Shown here piece after piece: positions 47,090-62,652 of a DNA stretch of 64,000 bases. The position numbers were made by a program, and so were the translations under genes. The stretch spans positions 106,049,912 through 106,113,911 of the forward strand of contig CM043963.1 in assembly GCA_014529385.2 (NCBI GenBank). Reading direction: 5' to 3'. The stretch comes from Adiantum capillus-veneris. Taxonomy: Eukaryota > Streptophyta > Polypodiopsida > Polypodiales > Pteridaceae. How positions within the stretch are numbered: position 1 is the stretch's first letter; each line of letters opens with the position of its first letter. The notes below the pieces were generated by a model. That model was not told the DNA's origin and ran no database searches. It was given only the letters and a program-made list of their open reading frames with translations.

Positions 47090-48638
47090 TGTGTGTTTAA
47101 GTACGAAAATCCCTTCATAATTGAACCATACTTAGACAATTGTATCAAATAATATATTAAATAAAAATATATAAAAGCATGATGTCATAAAACTCAATTA
47201 GCATTTCATATACACCAATACAACATTCTATGTCTAATGGATAACACAGTCATTTAGATGAAAAATTTGATCTTTGTTGTTGTATCTTTGTGTGTCCACC
47301 CTTTGGGATGAGCTTCCACTACATCTACAAGGAGAAGGATCCAGCTGCTGTTACCTACATCCATACAAAAACATTCAGCTAGAACTGGCTATGTTTGTGC
47401 GTATTGCAGGTGTCAACCATAGAGCCAGTTGATATCCATGTTACACTTGTAGACCTAGTTTACAACTTACTCTAGGTTTAGACCATTTATTTAAATTTTC
47501 AATTCAAATAGACATTGATTGAGGAATCATATTTCACATGTTAGCAAGCTATAAGATAGTTCCCACATCCCATAATGATGTTTTCCATCCAAAATTTGAA
47601 TAACTAGTGTCTTAGAGAAGTATGCAAGACATCATCCCCAAAAACCATTGGGGACAAATTTTCAAAGGTATCTCAATAGGGACCCTTCTCAGGAGAATTA
47701 CCCTTTTCGTGAGCTATAAGTTGATATGATAAATGGTGTTTGACCAAATTTTGAATCTTCGTATTTTGGGGAATTTTTCAAAAGAAACAGTGTATGCCAT
47801 CTCACAAAGAGACCCTACACATTAGGTTTGAGGCTACGATACCACAACCAACAAATATCGCGTGTATCAACATGCATCGTACTTCAAGAAGACTCTTCCC
47901 AAGTATCATTCATCAAGTCTAGATCGAAAGATAAAATTGTAAATTTCTCTACCTACATTATCCTTCACATTTATCATTTTATGTCAGATGACTTCATCAT
48001 AGCCAGGTCAACTTTTGAACAATAGAACAAAAAGTGTGTTACATATTAAAGGTCTCAATTATCCCTAATTTTGTTAGTCTATGTCATGCTATTTTAAGGC
48101 GATATGTAATTTAAAACATCCTCAATTTGCAAGCAAAGATCTTTTTTTACAAAAACCATTAGCACATATGTACCATTGTGAATTCGCATTGAAACCATCC
48201 AGCAACCAGTATTACAATTTCCGAATCCAAATATGGCACTCAATAATCACAGTATGCTCTTTATGTAAATAATAAAGATGTCATACACATAAGTTCTAGT
48301 TTTTAATTTGTTGGGTCAAGCCTGTTGCAAAAATAGTTAAGAAAAAACCAAAAGAGTTACTTATATGATCATGTTCAGATTCTAAGTAGGTGCATAGGTA
48401 CCTACCTGTTCATGGAGTTGACCATGTATCTTGTAAAAATTGATTCCCATATTTGAGTTCTGTTTAGGCCTATAACGACAAAGTTCACATCATAGCAGCA
48501 GCAATCATTCAAAGTCCTAATGTGTGTGTTTCTGCTCCCATATGGTCTTTATGTTGTTGACTCCATTGGCTTGAGTATTGCAAAAATTGGAGTTGCCTAG
48601 CAGATGACATAGCCGGCAAGGGCAATGATGCATGCATG

Positions 48639-48640
<2 letters not shown>
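47090..48640 (-). repeat. Repeat unit Y, right copy
   Basis: It matches 25321-26496 and continues past the point where that copy is interrupted. It carries the donor-like site near 47353, two-hairpin modules (about 47670-47700 and 47796-47834) and a short hairpin at 48386-48405. The open frames at 47828-48025 and 48081-48272 mirror those of the other copy and are probably not proteins. Confidence 0.75.

Positions 48641-48724
<84 letters not shown>
48641..48724 (+). repeat. (GT)42 array
   Basis: Uninterrupted dinucleotide repeat at the junction between units Y and Z. Confidence 0.97.
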
Positions 48725-48728
<4 letters not shown>

Positions 48729-49975
48729 ATGAAAATCCCCTCATAATTGAACCATACTTAGACAATTGTATTAAATGATATATTAAATAACAATATTTTA
48801 AAAACAAGATGTTATAAACCTCAATTATCATTTCATATACACCAATTCAACATTCTGTATCTATTGGATAATACGGTCACTTAGATCAAAATTTTGATTT
48901 TTGATCATTACAAATTGATATCTTCGTGTTGCATCTCTGTGTGCCGACCGTTTGGGATGAGCTTCCACTACATCTACATGGAGAAGGATCCAACTGTTAT
49001 ATTGGACGATCTTCTGTTATTGTTGCAGTTATCGTTGTAATCCCAAGGAAATAATCTCTTACCTGTCACCATCCAAGAAACACAAGCCTGTCAGAACTGG
49101 CATTACTTGGGAAGACACGTGTCAATGACTCCCTTCCCTTGTCATTGGTGTCAAAAATTACAACAAAAACTAACACCATAACAAAGATCTAATATTAAGT
49201 TTGAGCCATTTATTTATGCTAATGTTTTACATCATTTAATTCCAAAAAAAAAACGGACAGCATCTCCTTTGTAAATTCGATCAATTCTCAAAAATTCCAA
49301 TCTACTGCCATCTCATCCGAGACCCCCACTTGGGGATTAAGGCTCTTTTAACATTCATTGAACTAATTTCAAGAAAACATTTGTGTTAAACATTATGCAT
49401 TTATCCGATAGCATCAAAAAGTACTTTATAATTGTTAATTCACCACTATACACACCTTCATCAGAAGTGATATCCTGCAAGGCGGATGTTTAAGTTGGAC
49501 AGTATGCTATTTACATACAGATTATATTTTCAAAAATTCCAGTGATTACCACTTCTTCCAAGATCTTTACCATATGCATAAGCATATCTATTAATTGAGC
49601 TCAAAACAATCAATAATATCTTAAGCTATTAAGTAAAAATCCAAAAATAGTCCAATCTATGTAAACTAGATTTGAGTGTCGAGCTGCAATCCATGGAGGT
49701 AGCATAATGGAAGTTGTATGCCAACCATGTATGTAATAAGTTAAGAGCCATACTCCAAGTCAAAGTGTAAAAATTTCCGCAATATTTTTCTTGTATATAC
49801 TTATTATGCTGGAAAAATCCAGTATCTACATCTTCTATGAAAATTTCACATGAGTTTATAGGCAGTCACAGTGATCATATATGCCTATCCTCCACTGAGA
49901 GATAACATTAAAGAAACTGACGTATGTGCAACTCAAAAATCATATGAATTTCAATCATGATTCAATGCATTCCCA
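48725..49975 (-). repeat. Repeat unit Z, first copy (5' part)
   Basis: Sequence from about 48995 (TGGACGATCTTCTGTTATTG) to about 49480 matches 57612-58090. The donor-like site is near 49061 and a two-hairpin module at 49307-49344. Further weakly similar segments follow at about 49500 and 49770. The first 270 bp (48725-48990) are a diverged copy of the start of unit Y. Confidence 0.7.
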
Positions 49976-50271
49976 CCTCATAATATCCAATCCAAAACCG
50001 CCTCCAAAAGACATACTATTGAGGCGGTCCGGGGTGGGCAACAAGAGAGGCGACCTCTAAACACCCCTCAAGGTTCCCGTGTTGCTCAATTGGGGCTGGG
50101 GGCAACCACAAGCACAACACAACAACCAACCCAAACCCAAACAAGATAGGGGCACCACCTAGTTAGAGAGCGAACTAGGACGCAAAAGAGGAGAATCCCT
50201 TAGCAAAACAAGCGAGAAGGAAGGGTACACTATCACTAATTTAAATGCTACAAATACACACACCAAACACA

Positions 50272-50311
<40 letters not shown>

Positions 50312-52840
50312 AAAGAGAGAGATCTTTGTGAAAGAATTTAGCTTCAATTTTAATGATTGACGTGGGTGTATGAACAGCTTGGAGGAGAGTCAAGAGACAC
50401 GATTAAGTTTGATGATGTTGCAATCTACACATTATCTTAGGGTTATGGGATACCTCTCACCATACAACCCTCTTATAATGTTTTCCCAAGCAACAAAAAA
50501 AAAACACAAGAGCTCTTGAGTCACATACAAGCAGATACTACAAAAGAATCTCAAAATGAAAACGTGTCACCTTAAACCAAACGAGATGAGGTTGCCAAGC
50601 GTGAAATGGAGAGACTCAAGAGAGTTTTGACCCGCGATTTTCACCCAACTTATTGATTAAATTGATGCACAAGAGTAGGTACAACTTTGATTGGAAGTTA
50701 TGAATCACTCACTCCCTTGCAATGTTACAACTAGCTCAAAGAAGCTTTCCTATACACCACATGTAATGGTGCATAGAGAGCTCACTCTCACTCCCTAAAA
50801 CTAAGATGGTGAATGGCACGCTCAAAGTAGTGAGCAATAGTGTAGGGATACTTCCATTTACAAAGGGAGAAGTGCTCTATTTATAGGTGAGGAGAGCTCT
50901 AATTAGGATTATACCTAATCAACATTTTCATAGAAAATCATATTTATGAAATTTTTTATATGTTCTTATGAGAGTGGGACTCTCTTGTCTTTTGAGTCAC
51001 ATGGATGTGGGCTCAAGAGGAGAGAACTATTGAGGTGAAATAGAGAAGATTCTAGAGAAGTGAGTGATCTTTTGTGTGAGGTTGCCTACTCCACGGTAGA
51101 GTAGAGTGGGTGCAATTTACAAAAAAAAGGTTAGCAATTAGTGTTAGTAGTTTGAAGTTAGTAGGATGGGGTAAAATTACATGGCATATACACTCAAGGT
51201 GCATTATATGATTTATACAATAATAAAAAGTAAGAGAAGAATGAGAATATACACAATTTGGTGGAAACCACAAGATGTAAATGAAATTTTCCACCTTCTC
51301 CTCCAGTGAATGAAGCGGTTGTAGAACTTTGTCGGTGCAGTTCTTGTGACCATGGGGAAGTTGAATTATCCATGATCAAACTCCTCCTTTTGTAGGGCTT
51401 GAAATTGGTTATTTGCTGATTTTCTCTCTTTTATGAAAGGATGAAGAGGTTATGGTAATATGAATTTGATTCTAGAGAGAGAAATTGAGCTATATGTGTG
51501 TAGAGATGATCATCTTTTGAGCTATGGAGTAAGGAGAGATGGAAATGGTGAAGAAGATGAAGTAAGCCATGAAAGTTGCAAGTTTGAGTGAGGGATGGAG
51601 AGGAATGAGTGTATGTGTGTGGAAGTGGGAAAGGAGGTGAGAGAAGACTATGGGTTACTTTGTGAGAAAAGTGGGCAGACTGGGGTCCACTCAAAAAATC
51701 ATAGCTCACCGGTGGTTGCTCCAAAAATCACCAAAACTTTTGAGGTGATTATTCAGCTTTTGTTCCACATTTTCTCTTTTGACCACCGCTCCAAATTCGG
51801 AGTGGAGATAGGTGCCAAAAATCTCACCAAAAAGCCTGTTTTTTATGCCTGCAAAAGTCTTTTAGTGGCCCCCTCCTTTGTTGAATTTGTACAATGCATC
51901 CAAGAGTGAGCCCCTCCTTTGTCATATCATAATACAAAGCATCCAAGTTGCCCTTTACACATGCATGGAGGAGTATTATTGGTGAATAAAGCAATATATA
52001 CATGGTGGGACTACTGTATGGACTATTCATGGATTTTAGCTCAATGAGCACATGGTGTTAGAATATTGAGTAAAAAATAAATAAATAAATATGGAGGAAT
52101 TATGGATATGGAAAGATATTGGAATCATATGATATGGTCCCTCTTTGTATTATTTTGGGTGAAAGAGGAAAAGGTATGCAAGTAAATGAAAATAATATAA
52201 TAAACATGACTAAGAAAGTAGAAATCAATTTTTTTGTTTTCACGAGGGTGAGGGTGAAAATGTGGGGGGATTTGTATAAAAGAAAAATATGAGGTTAGAG
52301 TATGTACACATTGGCAAAAAATACACTTATGGTGCAAGAGGATGAAATAAAGCATACATAAGTTTAATAAAACACACACCTAGGTATAAATATTTAAATA
52401 AAATATCAAAATAATTATAAAAATTCCTATATTTAGGCCATATATATAATGAAATATTTACACACAAAGAGGCTATAATATACCTTTTTTAAAATTATTT
52501 TTTAATTTTTTTGGCTCAACTAGCCCAGTGACTAGCTAATTGAGGGTTTTTAAGAAAATACGCCTATATACAGTGAAATGGTAGGGATAGCCATAGTGTT
52601 TGGGTGAATTTGGTAGGGTGAAGTAGCTCACTATGACAATTTATAATAGCCGAAAAACGGCTATCACTATATATAATGTCGTTTATACTTATATATACCT
52701 ATAACTAAGATACCAAAGGATATGTACCATATGAGGTGGATGTTTAATTTGTTCTGTAAAATCAGCCTATAAAGCCTACAATTTTTATTAAAATCAAAGA
52801 GAGGTAGCATCACTCGAGCTTCTGGTATTAAAGATCTCTA
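49976..52840. other. Interrupting LTR-like or other dispersed repeat, no gene seen
   Basis: This block separates two parts of unit Z. It holds a CA tract near 50280, an LTR-style TATTTATAGG at about 50879-50888 and sequence around 51670-51915 related to 895-1140. Many short frames exist without recognisable features. A+T-rich repeats lie at 52040-52700. Confidence 0.45.
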
Positions 52841-53460
52841 AAAAGAAAAATTTGGGCAGCATCTCCTTTGTACAACGGGAAAATTTTAAAAAAAATCCAG
52901 TCACTACCATCTCTATTGAGACCCTCACATGAGGTTTTAAGGCTTAAGCACTTGAAAGTGAAGACCCTTGTACACAATCTATGTAAATGCATTACTTGAA
53001 GTATTGTATGTAGGTCACAGCATGTATAAAAACCAAGTAGTGACATCAAAGAAAACATCATCAAAATGTCATATGCAAGTAAGACTGAATACAGATCCAA
53101 TAGATCAGTTAAAATCCGTTTACACCAAAAGGTTCACTAATGTCAATATCCATAATCAATTACAGGTAAATTAGCTATGAAACCCAATCTCAAACGTAGT
53201 TTTTAAGCTCAAATTTAACCAAAGTTTGACTGAGTAGGTGCAGCGGCACCTACCTGTACCATTGTCGTTGATAGAACAGTCGATTGGATAGTAATGAGAT
53301 GTATTGTCACGAGCAGTCCAAGGAATCATTGATAGTAGCTACTGAGTTGCAAATGCTAGTGAACACAAATGCAGGTATGGGTATTCCATAGAATATAAGA
53401 CTAAGAATGATATGTTCAGCATGCCTAGTATGAAGCTCGTTTCCCAAGCTAAATTCAGAA
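52841..53460 (-). repeat. Repeat unit Z, 3' part with module and hairpin
   Basis: It contains the CAGCATCTCCTTTGTA landmark, a two-hairpin module at 52906-52944 and a perfect 8-bp hairpin at 53234-53253. One minus-strand frame (52828-53100) is open through the module, but equivalent positions in other copies carry stops. Confidence 0.65.
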
Positions 53461-54800
<1,340 letters not shown>

Positions 54801-55390
54801 GGCACAGTGATTGAAAAAAGAAGGCATCCATGTGCACTTTAAAGCCAGAGAAAGCATTCCCATGCGTAGTTATGAGGCCAACCGGGCAGCTGAGAGAGGG
54901 ATTTATGAGGGCTCATGTTGTCTGGGTTGGTGTAAATATGCACCAGCACATAAATCTTTCCCAACGATAGCAACTTATTTAATCCAGCCAGCCAACGCGG
55001 TAAGTAATGCAAGCATATGTGTGTGAGCACTAAAGTAATTCAAAGCCAACCGGAGGGGACTCAACTAGCCTTATTATAGAGAAATAGTGTCCTTCCGAGT
55101 AAATGTAAGTGCTACTACCGAGATAGTTCTGGATGAGGTAATGATCCTTAATGTGTGTAACAACCACCTTATTGATAGTATTAAGCATGTGAGTGTCCAT
55201 GCATGCCTTGGACCAATAGGATGCAGATGTACATTATGTTGTCAAGTTAAAAGTGGGTGTGTCTACAAGCAGACTTGAGGGGGAATTCAAGGCATCCTAT
55301 ATTCAGAGGGCCATTAGTTTGTATGATAATCCGGCCAATATCTGTTGCCCAAATAATGTATGTGTGTGTGTGTGTGCGCGCGCACAATGT
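54801..55390. repeat. Repeat X, second copy
   Basis: A direct copy of 45606-46170, here again ended by a short (GT)n tract that runs into GCGCGCGC at about 55365-55385. Confidence 0.8.
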
Positions 55391-56429
55391 GTGTCTGTGT
55401 GCACTCTCTCTCCCATGCACAATACTATATGAGGCTTTCCACTGACTAGTTTTAATTTCTTGTCAATTTCAAGCTTGCAATGATTTACCTGCTCACTCTT
55501 TCACATTCAAGAGAGCTTCCCCAAGCTCTACCTTATGTAGATCCTGATTAATTGCTTTCCATAGGGAAGGTTGCACATGCCGAGAGCTCCAAGATCCATT
55601 GGATCTCCTCCCAATGCCATCGATCCTTTCCAAATCCGCGAACCTTCCAACGCCGTCAAGCACTGAGTTTTTTCACCACTGAGGAAGAACCACTACTCAT
55701 TTTTGCAGCTCTAATTGAAAGATTGTGTAGTGCATTTGTTACCATATACATGTGGTAGTGATGTGTGTGAACCCCAGGGGCTTCATTCTATATACGAAAT
55801 GGGACTCCACCTGCGAGCAGACAACTTTGATAAAACCCCTATATACGACTCATATTTTAGAGAATATGACCCCCCTTTCTACGCTTATACGATAATTAAT
55901 GCAGAAAACTATCATACCCCTATCTTACATATAAAATGTATGCCTCACATGATGTAACAGAGTAAAATTAGTCAAAGAGCGTGTAGCATAGTGATTGGCA
56001 TCATACAAAGGAACCACTTCTGTTGATAACTAGATGTACTCTCAATGTGTCTTAGATTGACTTTCAAAATATATGCCCGTTCAGCCTGCACTCTAGCTAC
56101 TCGTCCAATTTGGACCCATCTAAATTACTCAAAAAACATGGTTATAAAGTTCTGTTAGGTTCTCTGTGTAATTTGCATCTATACAAGTGCTTTATAGCTT
56201 TTATCCCTCAATAAATGGACTATATTCACAAAACAAGAAATTGATACAAAGCAGTGCTAGTTCTTGCATGTATATTTGTAGTTGTTGACTCACAAGTTTG
56301 AGGGAAGACTCTTTTGGGAAGCCATGATTTTGAAACACAAAAAATTCCTCTCATCCCCCCCCCCCTAAATATGATACCCCTTCCCTTATTTTTAAGCTTG
56401 GGAGATAAATTATTAGGGGCCTGCCCCCT
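55391..56429. other. No gene seen
   Basis: Only short open frames are present. A CCCCCCCCCC run lies at about 56356-56365 and palindromic TATA-like stretches are scattered. Nothing further can be supported. Confidence 0.4.
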
Positions 56430-56713
56430 AACTTATACGCTTATGTAACTTGTAAAAAAAACCCCCTCCCCTGCACTTACGTGGTGCAGTAAGTTTTCCA
56501 TGGTGAATCCCTTGGGGTGTGAACACATTAGGACCACCGGGGCATTTTTTCCTCTTTAGGAGGTTTTTCCCCCGTGCATTGTATATATTCCCATCACTCT
56601 AGGGCTATCCATCTATCCATTGCACACTAAGAAACACACTCTCAGTTGTGTGCTTTGAGCTTCCTTCATCTTCTCCAATCTGTGTGAGTTTCTCTGCAAC
56701 CCTAATTCCAACA
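56430..56713 (+). repeat. Probable copia-type LTR end
   Basis: The sequence includes TTGTATATATTCCC (TATA-like) and ends CTAATTCCAACA directly before a primer-binding site, as in plant Ty1/copia LTRs. The left edge was not found, and no second LTR is seen in the window. Confidence 0.55.
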
Positions 56714-56715
56714 AT

Positions 56716-56727
56716 TGGTATCAAAGC
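56716..56727 (+). promoter_or_regulatory. tRNA primer-binding site of copia element
   Basis: TGGTATCAAAGC, two bases after the LTR end CA. It has the same one-base difference from the canonical initiator-Met site as the gypsy element. Confidence 0.75.
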
Positions 56728-57039
56728 AGGTTGCATCCTTCCGGGCTTAGTTTCCAGCAGCTCCAGCACACACCTGATCACTTTCTCCGATTTCTATGAG
56801 CTTTGGCGAGCGTTCGTAGGTCTGCTCAACTTTTTGATTCGAGATCATTTTGGCCTCCATTTCCACTACAGTTGGGTATGTGCAAGCAATTTTTTCATTT
56901 TGTGTAGAATTTCTATCACTGTTAAATACTGCCTAACAGGTTCCATATAGTCTACTGCAGGTTGTGCTATATAGCATGTGCTGGTCTCACTTAGTTTCTC
57001 CTCATTTTGGGCAGTTTCTACATCAGGTGCAGGCATTTT

Positions 57040-57315
57040 CCATTGCTGACAACAACACAGATGTGTTCAAGATGTTTGTTGTTGCTGAGGACAGATTGGA
57101 TGGGGCTGTTTCAGATGCAAAATTATGGCATGCACATTTTGGGCATCTGAATTTTGCCAATTTGCTGCGTTTGCAGAAATCTGATATGGTTGCTTCTTTG
57201 CTGCCTCTTGAAGCACCTATCAAACATGTTTGTGAAGGTTGTATTTTGGGTAAAATGCAGTGTTCTAAGTTTCCAAAGGATGGTTCAGTTAGGGCCACCT
57301 GCAGGTTGCAGCTTG

Positions 57316-57318
<3 letters not shown>
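57040..57318 (+). pseudogene. Ty1/copia pol fragment (gag-pre-integrase domain)
   Basis: The frame includes DAKLWHAHFGHLNFANLLRL and CEGCILGKMQCSKFP, the His-x-His and C-x2-C zinc domain preceding copia integrase, and ends at RRLQLV-like residues before the integrase core. The jump from the leader at 56730-56950 directly into this domain shows that gag and protease were deleted, and the core is replaced by a (GA)n array at 57320-57366. Confidence 0.85.

Positions 57319-57319
<1 letters not shown>

Positions 57320-57366
<47 letters not shown>
57320..57366 (+). repeat. (GA)n array
   Basis: Directly abuts the broken copia fragment. Confidence 0.95.
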
Positions 57367-57369
<3 letters not shown>

Positions 57370-57379
57370 TGTGTGTGTT

Positions 57380-59285
57380 TAAGAATGATTATCTAATAAT
57401 AGTTTGATGTCACAAACTATTGAACCATACAATGGGACTAGAGACCAGTCAACTTGTAAATAACGGAACCTTATGTATACATCAGATAGCAAGTAGATAA
57501 AGTTAAGACTACAATTGACATTTAGACTTGACACTGACATATAATGTATTACATGTTATTATCAAAAAATCATATACAAGGGTTATCTTTCACTAATAAA
57601 ATTAATTGTCTGGTGGATGATCTTCTATTATTGCTGCAGTTTTCGTTGTAATCCCAAGGAAAGAATCTCTTACTTGTCACCATCCAAGAAACACAAGCCC
57701 GTCAAAAGTGGCATTACTTGGGAAGACAGGTACCAACGACTCTCTCCCCTTCTTATCGGTGTCAAAAATTACAAAAAAAACTAACAACATAATATAGATC
57801 AAATATTATGTTTGGAGAATGAGCCATTTATTTACGATAATGTTTACATCATTTAATTCCAAAAAAATTGGACAACATCTCCTTTGTAAATTGGATCAAT
57901 TCTCAAAAGTCCACTCTAATGCCATCTCATACAAGACCCCCCACTTGCGGATTAAGGCTCTTTTAACAATCATCGGACTAATTTCAAAGTAAATTACAAA
58001 CATTTGTTTCAAAAATTATGCATTTATCCACCAAGTAAGGATAGCATCAAAAAGCACTTTACAATTGTGAATTCACCACTATATACTTACCTTCATCAAA
58101 AGTGAATTCCTATATATAACGATAGAAGTACAGTTTAAGAGAGTTTTTTTTTACTAGTATCGGCAGTAAGTTGTATTGTATCCTTCCTCTACTATGTTAT
58201 GGCTATGCATACGGTCCTGGTAGCCTTGAACACAAGATAAATTAGTGCCAAGCTAGTAAAGTTGGGTATGGTAGCCCTGAAATGAAGCTACAATATCCTC
58301 AAGTCAAGGATAATGGGCACGGTTTCCCTAAATACAAGATACCAGTTTTCATTTATTTAGGATATGGTTAACATCCATAAATATATTAGTCTATGCATAA
58401 AAATTAATGTGTAGAAATTTCAGCAGCCATTCCTTGGTATCTACTTATTATGTTAAAAAAACCAATACACTGCCATCACCGCTGAAACTCTCACATGAGG
58501 TTGTGTGCAACCCAAGTAGTGACCATCATCTCCACATACAAAGTTAGTTTTTATGTGTAGTATATCCAGGTTCAAACCATTAAGAGATACGAATTGGATT
58601 GGCATATCAACTTATCCCTATGTAATTGATGTCAATTTTTTGATATATAGCTACGCCAAAAAATGTCAGTGTGTAAAAAATTCAACAGTATTTTGTTTGT
58701 ATCTCCTCATTATAATGAAAAAATTTAAGTAGCAATCTGTTTGTATTTTGACAATAGGCTGCCATCTCTTGTGAGACCCTTAGAGGAGGTTGTCGGCATC
58801 AGATTACGATTAAAATCTAGCATGAAGACTTTATGGCCAGACCATCAATCTATATTATCAAATTAAGCATGCAATTTTTATAAGAAATCCAAGCCAGGTT
58901 GTAGCCATCCTTCTCACAAGTGTTCATTCGCCAAAGTATTACCACAATTTGCAACATAGGTAATTATCAGTGCTAAAGGATCCCACTTTTGGTCTACCAA
59001 ATCCATGTTGCTAAGGTAAATGTTTTGAGTATCTTTTACTAGTCCTCAATGTCTATAATGTATATACTTTCATATATGCTACAGACTCAGCTTTGTTTCT
59101 TGTTACAGATCCAACATATCATGTACATAAAATGCATTAAAAGATTAAAAACTCAAATACACTGAGTAGGTGCAGATGCACCTACCTGTATGTCATTTTT
59201 TCTATCCGACATTATCTCTGATGTGTAGGTGATAGAAGTTGGATGTAGATCTTCACAGTAGTAGATGTGCATTTTGTTGTTCTTT

Positions 59286-59290
<5 letters not shown>
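57380..59290 (-). repeat. Repeat unit Z, second copy
   Basis: It matches 48995-49480 and extends it. The donor-like site is near 57672 and two-hairpin modules are at 57921-57960, 58472-58510 and 58761-58797. Recurrent landmarks are TTTCAGCAG and TACTTATTATG about 260 bases apart. The short hairpin is at 59166-59185. This is the most complete unit of the family. No protein is supported. Confidence 0.75.

Positions 59291-59337
<47 letters not shown>
59290..59337 (+). repeat. (GT)24 array
   Basis: Dinucleotide repeat at the right border of unit Z. Confidence 0.95.
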
Positions 59338-59338
<1 letters not shown>

Positions 59339-59444
59339 AGAAGGAGGCGAGAGTGGAGAAGGGATCTATCAAATGGCAAGGATTGGTCTTTAGTTATTTG
59401 GTAATTAACAAGAGAGCAATGCTTCCATACACTGAATCATGTGC

Positions 59445-59696
<252 letters not shown>

Positions 59697-59901
59697 CCTT
59701 GCATGATCAATTAGGTAAGCACGGTATCAAGTGCAAATCGTGATTAGGATAAGGGGACTTCAAGAGGATTACAATCCTGATGAACTCTTTTGCATGTAGC
59801 TTTGTTGATAAAGTGCTCAATGTGCAAGAGCAAATCAAGCAAAGGAGCTAGCATGTCCGCCATAGTATGTCCACCATTGCAAACCAATTGTGTTCATGCA
59901 A

Positions 59902-59905
<4 letters not shown>

Positions 59906-59978
<73 letters not shown>
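59906..59978 (+). repeat. (GT)36 array
   Basis: Perfect dinucleotide repeat at the left border of unit W. Confidence 0.97.
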
Positions 59979-59979
<1 letters not shown>

Positions 59980-62340
59980 TAGTTCTAAATAGATACATAC
60001 ACGTAAACGAACACTACTTGTTCACAGACCAAAAATTCTAGGCAAATACAATGGATTTGTACAATAATCTATTTGCTATTGACACAAAATTTTGTACAAG
60101 GTAGTGAAGAAAACAGAGTATAACAAGGGAGAAAGTAATCCCTAAGTCAAGGGAGATGCTGCTTCAAGGTAAATGATAAGCCTCATGTCATCAACCACCT
60201 AGGACAGAATGTTTCTATCAAAGAAGGTAGCCCTCACCTGCACCCATAGCCACAAGAAAACAATTTGTTAGCACGTGACTATACGCAGGTGATGCTGGGC
60301 ATCCTAGTTTCTATCCATGTCGCAATGAAAAAACAAACACTTCTCTACATGTTTTGTTTTTTTGAAAACAGAATAAGAGTCCTTGGTTTTTAGCCAATCT
60401 ATCCCGGAGAGTGAGATTTCCACAAAGCTACTATATATCAAGTTAGTTCCATATTTATTTTATAAAATATTCTGTTGAGTAACCTTAGTTAAAAGAGTTT
60501 TAAAGAGATTATCAAAAAACGAAGTTTTTTTTTTTCAACCCAAACTCATTCTTTAACCAGATCGGGGAGAATTTTACCCCATAGGAGCAAGCACAAGTTA
60601 GCTCAAGACATACAATCCTACACTAGATATCTTTTTTTTAATGGCTAAAACACCTCTTGAAGAGATAAAGGACAGCCTGCTTATGTATGAACAAAGTTTG
60701 AGCTTGATTTGGTTCCATTTTCAAAGCCTAAAAGGCCTCAATAGTATATTCGTGAAAGCCAAACCAACCCACAACAGAACTACACATTAAGGTCCACGAC
60801 CAGCAGACCAACCTAGAGGAATCTGAAACATGAGTTTGGATTTTTTTAAAAAAAACTATACCACTACTAGAATTAAGAACCAATTTAATCCTTTCAAATG
60901 CCATCATTATTCACAGCCGATTCTCTTCCTATGTCATTGCTGACATAATCTTCCATAAAGCAGTAACAAATCCTTGTTTTTATCCTTGCTAACCGAGTAA
61001 ATATTAAATCAATCCCATTAGTTGTTTACCCAATATTAAACAGAAACTGCAGATTTCTTCTTCTCATTATGGAAAAAAGAGCGGGCAAATTAGAAAGTAA
61101 GTTTTTATGGTGCAGACCAAAGTGCCATTCTCTCAAACACAACCAGCACAATTGGGCAAGGCAAAGCATCAAGCAAGAAAAGACCCAAACAGTAAAAGCC
61201 AGAAATATAGTAAAAAAAACCAGAGATCAACCAAAGTATTTTACCAAAGTTGCCCTCTCGCTATCCAGAGAGTAACCATAATACCTTACACCATGTTAAA
61301 TGTATAATGCCAAGATAAAGAATATAGGTTTTCACAGTCTTTGTAATCGTTATCAAGCGGGTCGATTTGTAGTGCACAAAAAAAATTACTTCTACCTGAT
61401 ATGAAATGAAATGAGAGTATGTAAGGCCAAGTTTAAAAGAGCATAGTCTAGATCATCTTACCATAGGGGCACAAAACCAAAAAGCAGGCGAGATATTCCA
61501 AAGCTACAACATGTCGGGAAAAAAAAATTACTAGCTGTAAATGGTAAGCACTTGGTCAAGCTAGTGCAGTAAAACAACCAAACAGCCTTCGCGTATTTGA
61601 AAACGGTAGGCAACCATAATGAAACTAAAACTGCGAAGTAGATATCATTAGGTAATTATTTTTTTCACGAATCTTTTTACGATCCGGCAGTACATCAACA
61701 TCAAATAAAAAAACTACCAGTGAGATACCACATGTTATTTAGAGATCTTTTTTGCATGCAACGGCCCAAAATCTGAGAATATATTCCATCACTACACATT
61801 CCACAAGCCGGAGAACAAAATACACCGAATATTCAAAAACCAGTTTATCAATATCTTTCAACCAAACTGCCAGGCCCCAATCTATAGTGCTAGATAGGAG
61901 AAGAAAACCACAAGATCAAACATAAGAATTTTTTTCAAAAGCAAAAAACCTGTAGACTCGGAGTACATGATGAATCCTCCATAGATTCCTCCTTTCCTTT
62001 AGGCATGATGCAATCTTAATAGTTTAGATGTAATGATAGCTTAGGTTGATGCTAAGTGAGTAAAGAACTCACCTGATCCAAAGCAGTGAGGGTTAAATAG
62101 AGGTCCAAGCCCAGTCGTATCGGATGGGACCTGACCTATGCCGACAAAACCCGCCATCGAGGCCGCTACTCACAGCCCCTGTCTCAAGGATTTCATTCGC
62201 ACAAGATCCGGAAGTGCGTAGAGTTAGACGAAGCGTAAGTGCAGAAGCCTCAGAATTGGGCACACTCCTTTCTCTTGCAAAGGGTAGCGTGAAGCAGAAT
62301 TGACAGTACAAGAAGAATTGCACTAGATTAAAAGTAAAAA
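59979..62340 (-). repeat. Repeat unit W, diverged member of the same family
   Basis: A donor-like CAG|GTGAGG on the minus strand lies near 60236. At the right end the minus strand shows a CTATTTAAC TATA-like element (62091-62100), GCTTTGGATCAG|GTGAGT (62070) and the conserved CTCACTTAGC. The arrangement parallels the tail of repeats L2 and L3. A small minus-strand exon-like piece with ATG (MPKGKEESMEDSSCTPSLQ, 62006-61950) ends at CAG|GTTTTT. Coding here is possible but not shown. Confidence 0.45.
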
Positions 62341-62652
62341 TAACGCTAACCAGGTGTCATAAGGTAGGGTCATTATTTTTATTTAGTGTTTTTAAAGCAG
62401 CAAAAAAAACAAGTTTTAGTAATTTCTAAAAAAGCAACTACCAAAAATTCCCCAACACTTACTTCCGGTAGTGATTTAATAAGATCCAGTAAACTTGAAG
62501 CAGTAGTAGCCAGTTTGAAAATATCAGACAAAATTAGCTGATTTGATGAGTGATAAAAATTTTCCAAAAAGGACTACTCTCTAACTCTGGATGATTGCAG
62601 ATGAAAAAATCCACAATATTTCAAGAGAGACCATTTTAGGTAGGATGGCCTA
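62341..62652. other. No gene seen
   Basis: A+T-rich sequence with short frames only. Confidence 0.5.

Noticed and set aside
52828-53100. 90-codon minus-strand frame as a gene
   Set aside because: It crosses a repeat module whose other copies have stops and indels in the equivalent frame.
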